From: Chloroflexota bacterium
Lineage (GTDB): Bacteria; Chloroflexota; Limnocylindria; Limnocylindrales; CSP1-4
NCBI GenBank assembly: GCA_017860675.1
Contig: JAGDMV010000103.1
Span: 1 to 6,721, forward strand
Direction of reading: 5' to 3'
Length of the DNA stretch: 6,721 nucleotides
Position numbers and translations under genes: made by a program. Shown here piece by piece: positions 1 through 5,367 of this stretch; positions within the stretch are counted from its first letter, which is position 1, and every line of letters starts with the position of its first letter. The notes under the pieces were generated by a model, which was not told where the DNA came from, searched no databases, and saw only the letters and a program-made list of their open reading frames with translations.

Positions 1-69
1 TCCGCGCGCACACGCCGCCGGCTACCTGAGGATCTCGATCGCTCGCCCCGCTGCCGCGGCGTCGCCGGC
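1..69. other. Short flank beyond thrB, no gene assigned
   Basis: This edge fragment lies downstream of the thrB stop codon. I see no start codon with a ribosome binding site and no recognisable protein fragment. One plus-strand frame closes with TGA at 27-29, so the end of a convergent gene could be here, but eight codons are too few to judge. An imperfect hairpin can be drawn across the thrB end (arms at 33-41 and 75-83), but no T-run follows it, so it is not called a terminator. Confidence 0.4.
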
Positions 70-1047
70 TCAATCGATCGAGACCACGCGGGCGCCGCTC
101 GCCTGGATGGCGACAAGCTCGGCGCGGCCGGCCAGCTCGAGATCGGCCGCGGCGGCCCGGAATGCCGCCTCCACACGGGTGATCGCCGCCAGCGAGTCGA
201 CGAAGGCGATGACCGTGCTGCCGGAGCCGGAGAGGCAGGCGCCGAGCGCACCCGCTGCCCGGGCCGCCCCGACCAGCCTCGGCAAGGCAGGGAAGGCGGC
301 TACCCGGTAGCGCTCGTGCAGCCGGTCGGCCGTCAGGTGCCGCAGCAGCTCCGTCCGGCCCGAGGCCAGCCCGGCCACCCCCAGGGAGACGCTGCCCAGG
401 TTGAACACCGCGTCGGCGAGCGGGACGGCGGCGGGCAGCAGGGCCCGCATCTCGGCGGTTGCGGCCGGCTGGTCGGGGATGAACAGCACCGCCCGAAGGT
501 CGCGCGGCGGCTCGAACCGGACGGCGATCGGCGGCGAGCCCGGCTCCTCGCCGGCGACCGCCACGGTGAAGCCGCCGAGCAGCGCGGCCGCGGCATTGTC
601 GAGGTGCCCTTCGAGCTCGGCGGCGACGGCCAGCACCGACTCGACTGGGGGCGGCGCGCCTTCCGGCGACAGCAGCGCGTGGCCGGCCAGCAGCCCGGCC
701 ACGTTGGCGGCGGCCGATGAGCCCAGCCCGCGCGCCAGCGGGATGCGGTTGGTCATCCGCACCCGCCAGCCGAGGCCGTCGGCGGCGCCCCGCCCGCGAA
801 CGTCGGTGAGGGCGCGCTCCAGGGCGACGACGAACACGTTCGACCGATCGGACGGGAGCTGCCCCTCGCCCTCCCCCTCCACGGTCAGCTCGACTCCGGC
901 GCCGGGCCGGGCGACGACCTCGACCTCGACCCGGAGCGACAGCTCGAGGGCGACCGCAAGGACGTCGTAGCCGGCCCCCAGGTTGGCCGAGGTGGCGGGG
1001 ACATCCACCACGACCCGGCGACCATCGAGCTCGGGAAGGCGCATCAT
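70..1047 (-). CDS. thrB: Homoserine kinase (GHMP kinase family)
   Basis: This enzyme phosphorylates L-homoserine with ATP to O-phosphohomoserine, the substrate of the threonine synthase encoded just upstream; it is cytoplasmic. The 325-residue product is close to the usual family length of about 300. Visible GHMP-kinase signatures are the N-terminal PATSANLGAGYD (residues 17-28), the glycine/serine-rich ATP-binding loop PLARGLGSSAAA (103-114) and the C-terminal glycine-rich motif LSGSGS (272-277), where most relatives have SGxGP. The start overlaps the thrC stop as ATGA, and an AGGAGAG ribosome binding site lies just upstream. Two ATG codons are adjacent (1047 and 1044); the first is chosen because it makes the 4-base overlap, but the second is equally well spaced. 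It is the last gene of the hom-thrC-thrB operon. The longer open frame upstream is a shadow of thrC. Identification is secure from the motifs and neighbours. Confidence 0.96.
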   Translation of the reverse strand: MMRLPELDGRRVVVDVPATSANLGAGYDVLAVALELSLRVEVEVVARPGAGVELTVEGEGEGQLPSDRSNVFVVALERALTDVRGRGAADGLGWRVRMTNRIPLARGLGSSAAANVAGLLAGHALLSPEGAPPPVESVLAVAAELEGHLDNAAAALLGGFTVAVAGEEPGSPPIAVRFEPPRDLRAVLFIPDQPAATAEMRALLPAAVPLADAVFNLGSVSLGVAGLASGRTELLRHLTADRLHERYRVAAFPALPRLVGAARAAGALGACLSGSGSTVIAFVDSLAAITRVEAAFRAAAADLELAGRAELVAIQASGARVVSID

Positions 1048-2123
1048 CGTCTCTCCTGCCAGCCAAGGGCGGCCATGACCGAGGGGACCGTCGCCTCGGC
1101 CTCGACCGCCGGTGCCGCCAGGCCGGCGGCGGTGTCGGGGTCCTTCAGGCCGTGACCGGTGAGCACGCAGACCACGAGCGCGTCGGGATCGAGGCGGCCG
1201 GCCGCCCGGAGCGCCCGGACGCCGGCCAGGCTCGCCGCCGAGGCAGGCTCGCAGAAGACGCCGGCCAGCCGGGCGGCATCGCGGTAGGCGGCCAGGATCT
1301 GCTCGTCGCTGACGGCCTCGATCAGGCCGCCGGATTCGTCGCGGGCGGCCACGGCCGTGGCCCACGAGGCAGGGTTGCCGATGCGGATCGCGGTCGCCAC
1401 CGTCTCGGGCTGCTCGACGGGGTGGCCGAGGACGATCGGGGCGGCACCCTGGGCCTGGAAGCCCCACAGCCGCGGCAGGCTGTCGATCCGGCCGGCACCG
1501 CGGTAGGCCCGGAAGCCGGCCCAGTAGGCGCTGATGTTGCCGGCGTTCCCGACCGGGATGGCCAGCACGTCCGGCGCCCGACCGAGGTCGTCGCAGACCT
1601 CGAAGGCTGCCGTCGTCTGGCCCGCGATCCGGTGCGGGTTGACCGAGTTGACGAGGGTGACCGGGTGCGCCTCCTGGGCCGCCAGCTCGCGGACGACCCG
1701 CAGCGCGGCGTCGAAGTTGCCGTCGACGGCCAGCACGGTGGCGCCCGCCGCCTGGGCCTGGAGCAGCTTGCCGGCGGCGATCTTGCCCCTCGGCAGGACG
1801 ACGAGCACCTCCAGCCCGGCCATCGCCCCGTAGGCGGCGGCAGAGGCCGAGGTGTTGCCCGTCGAGGCGCAGACGATCGAGCGCGCGCCCGCCTCGACGG
1901 CCCTGGCCACGGCCACGACCATCCCCCGGTCCTTGAACGAGCCGGTCGGGTTGCAGCCCTCGAGCTTCAGCCACAGGTTGGAGAGGCTCCAGGCAGCCCC
2001 CAGCCGCTCGGCGTGGACGAGCGGGGTGAAGCCCTCGCCGAGCGACAGGCGCGGCGTCGCCCCGGTCAGCGGCAGGAACGAGCCGTAGCGATCGAGCAGG
2101 GTCGGGCGGGCCTGGCCGTTCAC
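1044..2123 (-). CDS. thrC: Threonine synthase (PLP-dependent)
   Basis: It converts O-phospho-L-homoserine and water to L-threonine and phosphate, the last step of threonine synthesis, in the cytoplasm. The 359-residue protein has the short form typical of many bacteria. The pyridoxal-phosphate lysine is K64 in NPTGSFKDRGM (58-68). STGNTSASAAAYG (87-99) forms the substrate/cofactor loop seen in fold-type II enzymes. LVNSVNPHRIAGQ (157-169) and the glycine-rich phosphate-binding segment PVGNAGNIS (190-198) follow. The start is the GTG at 2123-2121, which overlaps the hom stop as GTGA. It places the conserved N-terminal region (RYGSFLPLT, then GEGFTPL) at the right distance from the start. The open frame extends to 2429, but that extension is arginine-rich shadow of hom. 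No good Shine-Dalgarno is visible, so translation probably depends on coupling to hom. The TGA stop overlaps the thrB ATG. The function is certain; the exact start is very likely. Confidence 0.96.
   Translation of the reverse strand: MNGQARPTLLDRYGSFLPLTGATPRLSLGEGFTPLVHAERLGAAWSLSNLWLKLEGCNPTGSFKDRGMVVAVARAVEAGARSIVCASTGNTSASAAAYGAMAGLEVLVVLPRGKIAAGKLLQAQAAGATVLAVDGNFDAALRVVRELAAQEAHPVTLVNSVNPHRIAGQTTAAFEVCDDLGRAPDVLAIPVGNAGNISAYWAGFRAYRGAGRIDSLPRLWGFQAQGAAPIVLGHPVEQPETVATAIRIGNPASWATAVAARDESGGLIEAVSDEQILAAYRDAARLAGVFCEPASAASLAGVRALRAAGRLDPDALVVCVLTGHGLKDPDTAAGLAAPAVEAEATVPSVMAALGWQERR
1051..1057 (-). promoter_or_regulatory. Ribosome binding site of thrB
   Basis: On the minus strand the sequence AGGAGAG lies inside the last codons of thrC. 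Its AGGAG core ends 5 bases before the ATG at 1047 and 8 bases before the ATG at 1044. It is the clearest Shine-Dalgarno match at any gene start in the window. It supports independent re-initiation at thrB within the operon but does not decide between the two adjacent ATG codons. Confidence 0.7.
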
Positions 2124-3442
2124 GAGAGCACCGGGTAGAGCGGCGCGTCGACGATGCCGGGGAACGCAGCGGCCATCAGCGCTCGCGCCCGCTCGAGCGG
2201 CATTGCGACGGTCCGAACGGCCGCGCCGCCCGCCACGCTCGCGGCGGCGACCAGCTCCTCCCCGGCAGTGGCGCGGACAGCCACCGGGTCGGCACCGGGC
2301 AGCAGCGCGAACCAGGCGCGGAGGCCGGCGCTGGTGACGGCCTCGGTCGACACGGCAACATCCGGCACGGCCGCACCTGCTGCCTGCGACGCGACCGGCA
2401 GGGCGCCGGCAGGCGGGAGGCCTGCCCACGTGCTGCCGCCGCCGCGCGCCAGCGCCAGCAGGTCGCCCAGCACGGCCGAGCTGGTGGCGTCGCCGCCGGC
2501 CCCCGGCCCGGCGAAGGCCACCGTCCCGACCGGCTCGGCCACGACCTCGATCCGGTTGAGGACGCCGTCGGTGCGACCCAGCGGAACCTCGCGGTCGAGC
2601 GCCGACGGCACGACGCTGGCTGCCGGCCGGCCGGCCGAATCACGCTCGGCCATCGCGACGAGCTTGAGGCAGAGCCCGAGCCGGGTTGCGGCGGCGATCT
2701 CGTCTCGGCTGACGCCGGTGATCCCCGGCCGGCCGGCCCCGCGCAGGGTCGGCGGCGCCACCGCCGCATCCTCCGGCCGGAGCCAGGCTCCGAACGCGAT
2801 CCGGGCCAGGATCACGATCTTGTTGACCGCGTCGTCGCCCTCGACGTCGCCCCGCGGGTCAGCCTCCGCGTAGCCCATCGCCTGGGCCTCCGCGAGCACC
2901 TCCGCGTAGTCGCGGCCGCCGTCGCGCATGGCCGTCAGGATGAAGTTGGTGGTCCCGTTGAGGATCCCCCGCACCTGCCGAACCTCGTTCGCGGCCAGGT
3001 CAGCGGCGAGCGGCGACAGGACCGGGATCCCACCGCCGACCGCGGCCTCGAAGCGGAGCGCGGTGCCGCACCGTCGGGCGATCGCCTCCAGCTCCGGCCC
3101 GTGGTGGGCGATCACGTGCTTGTTGGCGGTGACCACGTGCTTGCCCGCCTCGAGGGCCGCGGCCACCAGGCTGCGGGCCGGCTCGTCGCCGCCGAGGAGC
3201 TCCACCACGACGTCGACCGCCGGGTCGACCACGAGCCCGGCCGGGTCATCGACCAGCAGGCCGGCCGGAACGCCGGCAGCGATCGCCCGGTCGGCGAGCC
3301 GCTCGGCCACCGCCACCAGCTCGAGACGGGCTCCGTCGACCGGCGCCAGCCGCGCCGGGTGCTCGACGAACCCCCGGACGACGGCACCACCCACGGTGCC
3401 GGCGCCGAGGATCGCCACGCGCAGGGGGTCAGAGCCGGGCAT
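2120..3442 (-). CDS. hom: Homoserine dehydrogenase
   Basis: It reduces L-aspartate 4-semialdehyde to L-homoserine with NAD(P)H, the branch point toward threonine and methionine; it is cytoplasmic. With the start used here the protein has 440 residues. In order are a Rossmann nucleotide-binding motif GAGTVG (13-18), the conserved TANK (105-108), AAVGGGIPV (133-141), GILNGTTN (159-166) and the family signature ending in DVEGDDAVNK, with the conserved lysine at 208. After the catalytic domain, residues of about 372-440 sit where Gram-positive enzymes carry an ACT regulatory domain, but they lack the usual DxPGVLA motif, so allosteric control may be altered. Two in-frame ATG codons exist, at 3451 and 3442. 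I chose 3442 because a TACGAT -10-like box overlaps the upstream ATG and sits 7 bases before the second; starting at 3451 would add only MRP. It is the first gene of the operon, and its TGA overlaps the thrC GTG. No aspartokinase domain is fused to it. Confidence 0.95.
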   Translation of the reverse strand: MPGSDPLRVAILGAGTVGGAVVRGFVEHPARLAPVDGARLELVAVAERLADRAIAAGVPAGLLVDDPAGLVVDPAVDVVVELLGGDEPARSLVAAALEAGKHVVTANKHVIAHHGPELEAIARRCGTALRFEAAVGGGIPVLSPLAADLAANEVRQVRGILNGTTNFILTAMRDGGRDYAEVLAEAQAMGYAEADPRGDVEGDDAVNKIVILARIAFGAWLRPEDAAVAPPTLRGAGRPGITGVSRDEIAAATRLGLCLKLVAMAERDSAGRPAASVVPSALDREVPLGRTDGVLNRIEVVAEPVGTVAFAGPGAGGDATSSAVLGDLLALARGGGSTWAGLPPAGALPVASQAAGAAVPDVAVSTEAVTSAGLRAWFALLPGADPVAVRATAGEELVAAASVAGGAAVRTVAMPLERARALMAAAFPGIVDAPLYPVLS

Positions 3443-3449
3443 CGGGCGC

Positions 3450-3455
3450 ATCGTA
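3450..3455 (-). promoter_or_regulatory. Candidate -10 element for the hom-thrC-thrB operon
   Basis: The minus-strand hexamer TACGAT, in the context CGGCTACGAT, is followed by exactly 7 bases and then the ATG at 3442. This is the layout of leaderless transcripts known from actinobacteria and Deinococcus, where a TANNNT box precedes an ATG used as the transcription start. No convincing -35 hexamer lies 16-18 bases upstream, and no Shine-Dalgarno precedes either candidate ATG. The same GCTAC core recurs ahead of trpS and the AI-2E gene. This is inference from pattern only. Confidence 0.45.
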
Positions 3456-3541
3456 GCCGAACGGGCACCCGGCCCGGAGGGCCCTCGGCCAGGAGCGACG
3501 CGACGCGCCGGGAGGCCGCCGACGGCACCCCTTGCCGCCGG

Positions 3542-4090
3542 TCATACCTTGCGGACCGTGTCCCCCACCCGCACGACGCCGCCCTCGACGACCCGGGCGT
3601 ACATGCCCCGCATTCGGAGCGGACGAAGCGCCGGGTCGCTGATCCAGCGCAGCGCGTCCGCCCCGAACCGACCGCTGAACTTCGCACAGCCCGTGTGCGG
3701 CGACGCCGTCACCTCGAGGATCGCATCGCCGGCGAACAGGCGAGTCCCCGGCGGGAGGTTGTCCGTGCTGAGGTCGAGGTCCACCAGCAGCTGGTCACCG
3801 GCCAGCGGCCAGCGCGAGCGATCCGGCTCGACTGCCGCCAGCACCCGCGTGCTCATGAGCGTCAGCTGCTCCTCCGGGTCGGCGGACCCGTCGGGCGTCG
3901 AGCTGCTGCCGCGCGCCAGCCAGTCGTCGCCGACGAGGCCGGTCGCCGGGTCGAGGACCGCCTCGGGCACGACCTCGCGTGCGTCCACGGCCGGCCGGCG
4001 GACGATCATCTCGATCCGGCCTGCGTCGGCCGGCGCCGCCCGGACCTCGTCGGTGTGGCGGGCCAGGTCCCGCTCCGCCGGCTCTCTCAT
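3542..4090 (-). CDS. MOSC domain-containing protein
   Basis: This 182-residue soluble protein is a stand-alone MOSC domain, the fold found at the C-terminus of molybdenum-cofactor sulfurases and in YiiM, YuaD and mARC-type proteins, where a conserved cysteine handles sulfur or coordinates the cofactor. Support includes an opening strand plus RP motif (RIEMIVRRP, 25-33), then LDPATGLVGDDW (46-57), which matches the family's GL-GDRW signature with D for R. There follow an LTLMS segment (76-80), a central L..DLDLSTDNLPPG block (102-115) and the conserved cysteine C135 within SPHTGCAKFSGRFG (130-143). The end (RGMYARVVEGGVVRVGDTV) is also typical. Residues 1-22 are a variable N-terminal extension. 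No cysteine-desulfurase, molybdopterin or nitroreductase gene is nearby, so its substrate cannot be inferred. It is on the same strand as hom but separated by about 100 bases with a candidate promoter, and it is divergent from trpS. The domain call is secure, the specific role unknown. Confidence 0.87.
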   Translation of the reverse strand: MREPAERDLARHTDEVRAAPADAGRIEMIVRRPAVDAREVVPEAVLDPATGLVGDDWLARGSSSTPDGSADPEEQLTLMSTRVLAAVEPDRSRWPLAGDQLLVDLDLSTDNLPPGTRLFAGDAILEVTASPHTGCAKFSGRFGADALRWISDPALRPLRMRGMYARVVEGGVVRVGDTVRKV

Positions 4091-4096
4091 GGAGCC

Positions 4097-4102
4097 ATTG
4101 TC
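4097..4102 (-). promoter_or_regulatory. Candidate -10 element for the MOSC gene
   Basis: On the minus strand GACAAT lies 6 bases before the ATG at 4090, so a transcript starting there would have little or no leader. The match to TANNNT is imperfect (G for T at the first base) and no clear -35 is visible. It lies in the 78-base divergent region shared with trpS. No Shine-Dalgarno is visible before this start. Confidence 0.3.
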
Positions 4103-4154
4103 GCAGGCAACGGCGGCCGCGGGCAGACGGCAGCCTTCGGCCCGCCCGCTCGGC

Positions 4155-4160
4155 TACACT
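4155..4160 (+). promoter_or_regulatory. Candidate -10 element for trpS
   Basis: TACACT, in the context CGGCTACACT, lies 8 bases before the trpS ATG at 4169. With no Shine-Dalgarno upstream of that ATG, the spacing suggests a leaderless or nearly leaderless mRNA. The CGGCTAC context is shared with the element ahead of hom. No good -35 hexamer is seen. No T-box features (specifier-loop hairpin, antiterminator) fit in the short region upstream. Confidence 0.45.
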
Positions 4161-4168
4161 CGCCGCCG

Positions 4169-5197
4169 ATGAAGACCGACACCGCGGGCTCGCCCGCGCC
4201 CACCCCTGCCTCCGCGTTGCAGCCCTCCCGGACCCGCTGCTTCTCCGGCATCCAGCCCTCCGGCAGGCCGCATCTCGGCAACTACCTCGGGGCGATCTCC
4301 AACTACGTCGCCCTCCAGGACCGCTACGAGTCGATCTACTGCATCGTCGACCTGCACGCCCTGACGAGCGTCCACGAGCCCGACCGGCTTCGCCGCCAGA
4401 CGCTGGAGATGGCTGCCGCCCTGCTGGCCCTGGGCCTCGATCCCGCCCGCTGCACGCTCTTCGTCCAGAGCCACCGGCCGGAGGTGACCGAGCTGATGTG
4501 GCTCTTCGCCACCGTCACCCCGGTCTCGTGGCTGCAACGGACCCCGACCTACAAGGAGAAGCGCCAGAACCAGCCCGAGGACGTCAACCACGGCCTGCTC
4601 ACGTACCCCGTCCTGCAGGCCGCCGACATCGTCCTCTACAAGGCATCGGTGGTGCCCGTCGGTCGCGACCAGGCTGCCCACCTGGAGCTGTCGCGCGAGA
4701 TCGCCCGGGCGTTCAACAACCGTTACGGCCCGACCTTCCCGGAGCCGCAGGCGGCCTTCACCGAGGCGCCGGTGGTGATGGGCACCGACGGCGTCCGCAA
4801 GATGTCCAAGTCGATCGGCAACACGATCGAGATCCTGGCCGACGAGGCGACGATCCGGCGCCAGGTGATGAGCATGGTCACCGACACGCTGCGGATCAGG
4901 CGGACCGATCCGGGTCACCCGGAGCGCTGCAACGTCTGCCAGCTCCACAGGTCCTTCGGCGACGACTTCGAGGCGATCTGGGACGGCGAGCGGACCGCCC
5001 GGACCGGCTGCGTCGACACGAAGCGGCTGCTGGCCGACCGGATCATCGCCCGCTTCGCGGAGGCCCGCGAGCGCTACGCCGAGCTCATGGCCAGCCCGGC
5101 GACGGTCGACCGGATCCTGGACGAGGGTGCCGAACGGGCCCGGCCGATCGCCCAGGCGACCATCGCCGAGGTCCGCGAGCGAATGGGCCTTCGCTGA
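4169..5197 (+). CDS. trpS: Tryptophan--tRNA ligase
   Basis: A class Ic aminoacyl-tRNA synthetase that activates tryptophan with ATP and charges tRNA-Trp in the cytoplasm. The 342-residue length fits bacterial TrpRS (about 330-350). The HIGH-type motif is PHLGN (34-38) within SGIQPSGRPHLGNYLG, and the KMSKS loop is exact at 211-215. Conserved intermediate segments include the DLHALT region (61-66), a long block around TYKEKRQNQPEDVNHGLLTYP (127-147) and QAADIVLYKA.VVPVGRDQ (150-168). The first 20 residues are a poorly conserved Ala/Pro/Thr-rich extension; the ATG at 4169 is the only ATG in the region and has a well-placed -10 box. A TTG at codon 17 is an unlikely alternative. Cysteines at 254, 257 and 281 fall in the region where some TrpRS bind an iron-sulfur cluster, but the full set is not present. 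The frame is open far upstream, antisense to hom and MOSC, and that part is not coding. Confidence 0.97.
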   Translation: MKTDTAGSPAPTPASALQPSRTRCFSGIQPSGRPHLGNYLGAISNYVALQDRYESIYCIVDLHALTSVHEPDRLRRQTLEMAAALLALGLDPARCTLFVQSHRPEVTELMWLFATVTPVSWLQRTPTYKEKRQNQPEDVNHGLLTYPVLQAADIVLYKASVVPVGRDQAAHLELSREIARAFNNRYGPTFPEPQAAFTEAPVVMGTDGVRKMSKSIGNTIEILADEATIRRQVMSMVTDTLRIRRTDPGHPERCNVCQLHRSFGDDFEAIWDGERTARTGCVDTKRLLADRIIARFAEARERYAELMASPATVDRILDEGAERARPIAQATIAEVRERMGLR

Positions 5198-5274
5198 GGA
5201 CATAGCGTCGCCCGGCCGCGCCCGGAGGAACGTCGAGCCGACGACAGCGCGGCCCCAGCCGGTCGGCCGTGGTC

Positions 5275-5310
5275 CGTTCGACCGCCGGCCGTCGAGCCGT
5301 CGTTCGACCG
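5275..5310 (+). repeat. 10-bp direct repeat upstream of the AI-2E gene
   Basis: CGTTCGACCG occurs exactly at 5275-5284 and again at 5301-5310, with starts 26 bases apart. The second copy ends 6 bases before the candidate -10 box at 5317, so it sits across the spacer and close to the expected -35 region. That position would suit a regulator-binding site. The motif is built from common GC-rich words (TTCGA, ACCG), so chance recurrence cannot be excluded. Confidence 0.45.
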
Positions 5311-5316
5311 GCCTGC

Positions 5317-5322
5317 TACGAT
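5317..5322 (+). promoter_or_regulatory. Candidate -10 element for the AI-2E gene
   Basis: TACGAT, in the context CTGCTACGAT, is identical to the box proposed for hom. Here it is about 45 bases before the ATG at 5368, which would give a leader of roughly 38 bases. A purine-rich GGAAGG (5360-5365) lies only 2 bases before the ATG, closer than is usual for a Shine-Dalgarno. No clear -35 is seen, but the direct repeat overlaps the spacer. Confidence 0.4.
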
Positions 5323-5367
5323 CGGCGGAGGCCGGGCCGACCACGGCCCGGGACCAGCCGGAAGGCG

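Larger units (their letters stand above)
5198..5367 (+). other. Intergenic region between trpS and the AI-2E gene
   Basis: This 170-base gap carries no gene that I can support. It contains a 10-bp direct repeat, a candidate -10 box and the start region of the next gene. Several GC-rich inverted repeats can be drawn, for example GCCGGTCG at 5258-5265 with CGACCGGC at 5305-5312. None is followed by a T-tract, so I do not call an intrinsic terminator for trpS. Confidence 0.5.

Noticed and set aside
33..83. 9-bp inverted repeat (TCTCGATCG and CGATCGAGA) spanning the thrB stop as a possible terminator.
   Set aside because: The loop is 33 bases, one arm lies inside the thrB coding end, and no T-tract follows on either strand. 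GATC-rich words recur here by chance.
1048..1974. Open frame extending thrB upstream to give a 634-residue product.
   Set aside because: The extension overlaps all of the conserved part of thrC in another frame and is low-complexity. The thrB ATG with its Shine-Dalgarno and ATGA overlap explains the real start.
2124..2429. N-terminal extension of thrC from an ATG at 2429.
   Set aside because: It would overlap hom by about 300 bases and reads as Arg/Gly-rich shadow. Threonine synthase homology starts just after the GTG at 2123.
3477..3486. Perfect 10-bp palindrome GAGGGCCCTC upstream of hom, considered as an operator.
   Set aside because: Such GC palindromes are expected often at this base composition. 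There is no second copy and no link to a known threonine-pathway regulator.
3101..4168. Long plus-strand open frame running into trpS, antisense to hom and MOSC.
   Set aside because: The translation is Arg/Pro/Ala-rich with no family features, and the minus-strand genes beneath it have strong motifs. It is a GC-driven shadow; only the part from 4169 is trpS.
4091..4168. T-box riboswitch or trp attenuator ahead of trpS.
   Set aside because: The region is only 78 bases, shared with a divergent gene, and has no leader peptide with Trp codons, specifier hairpin or terminator.
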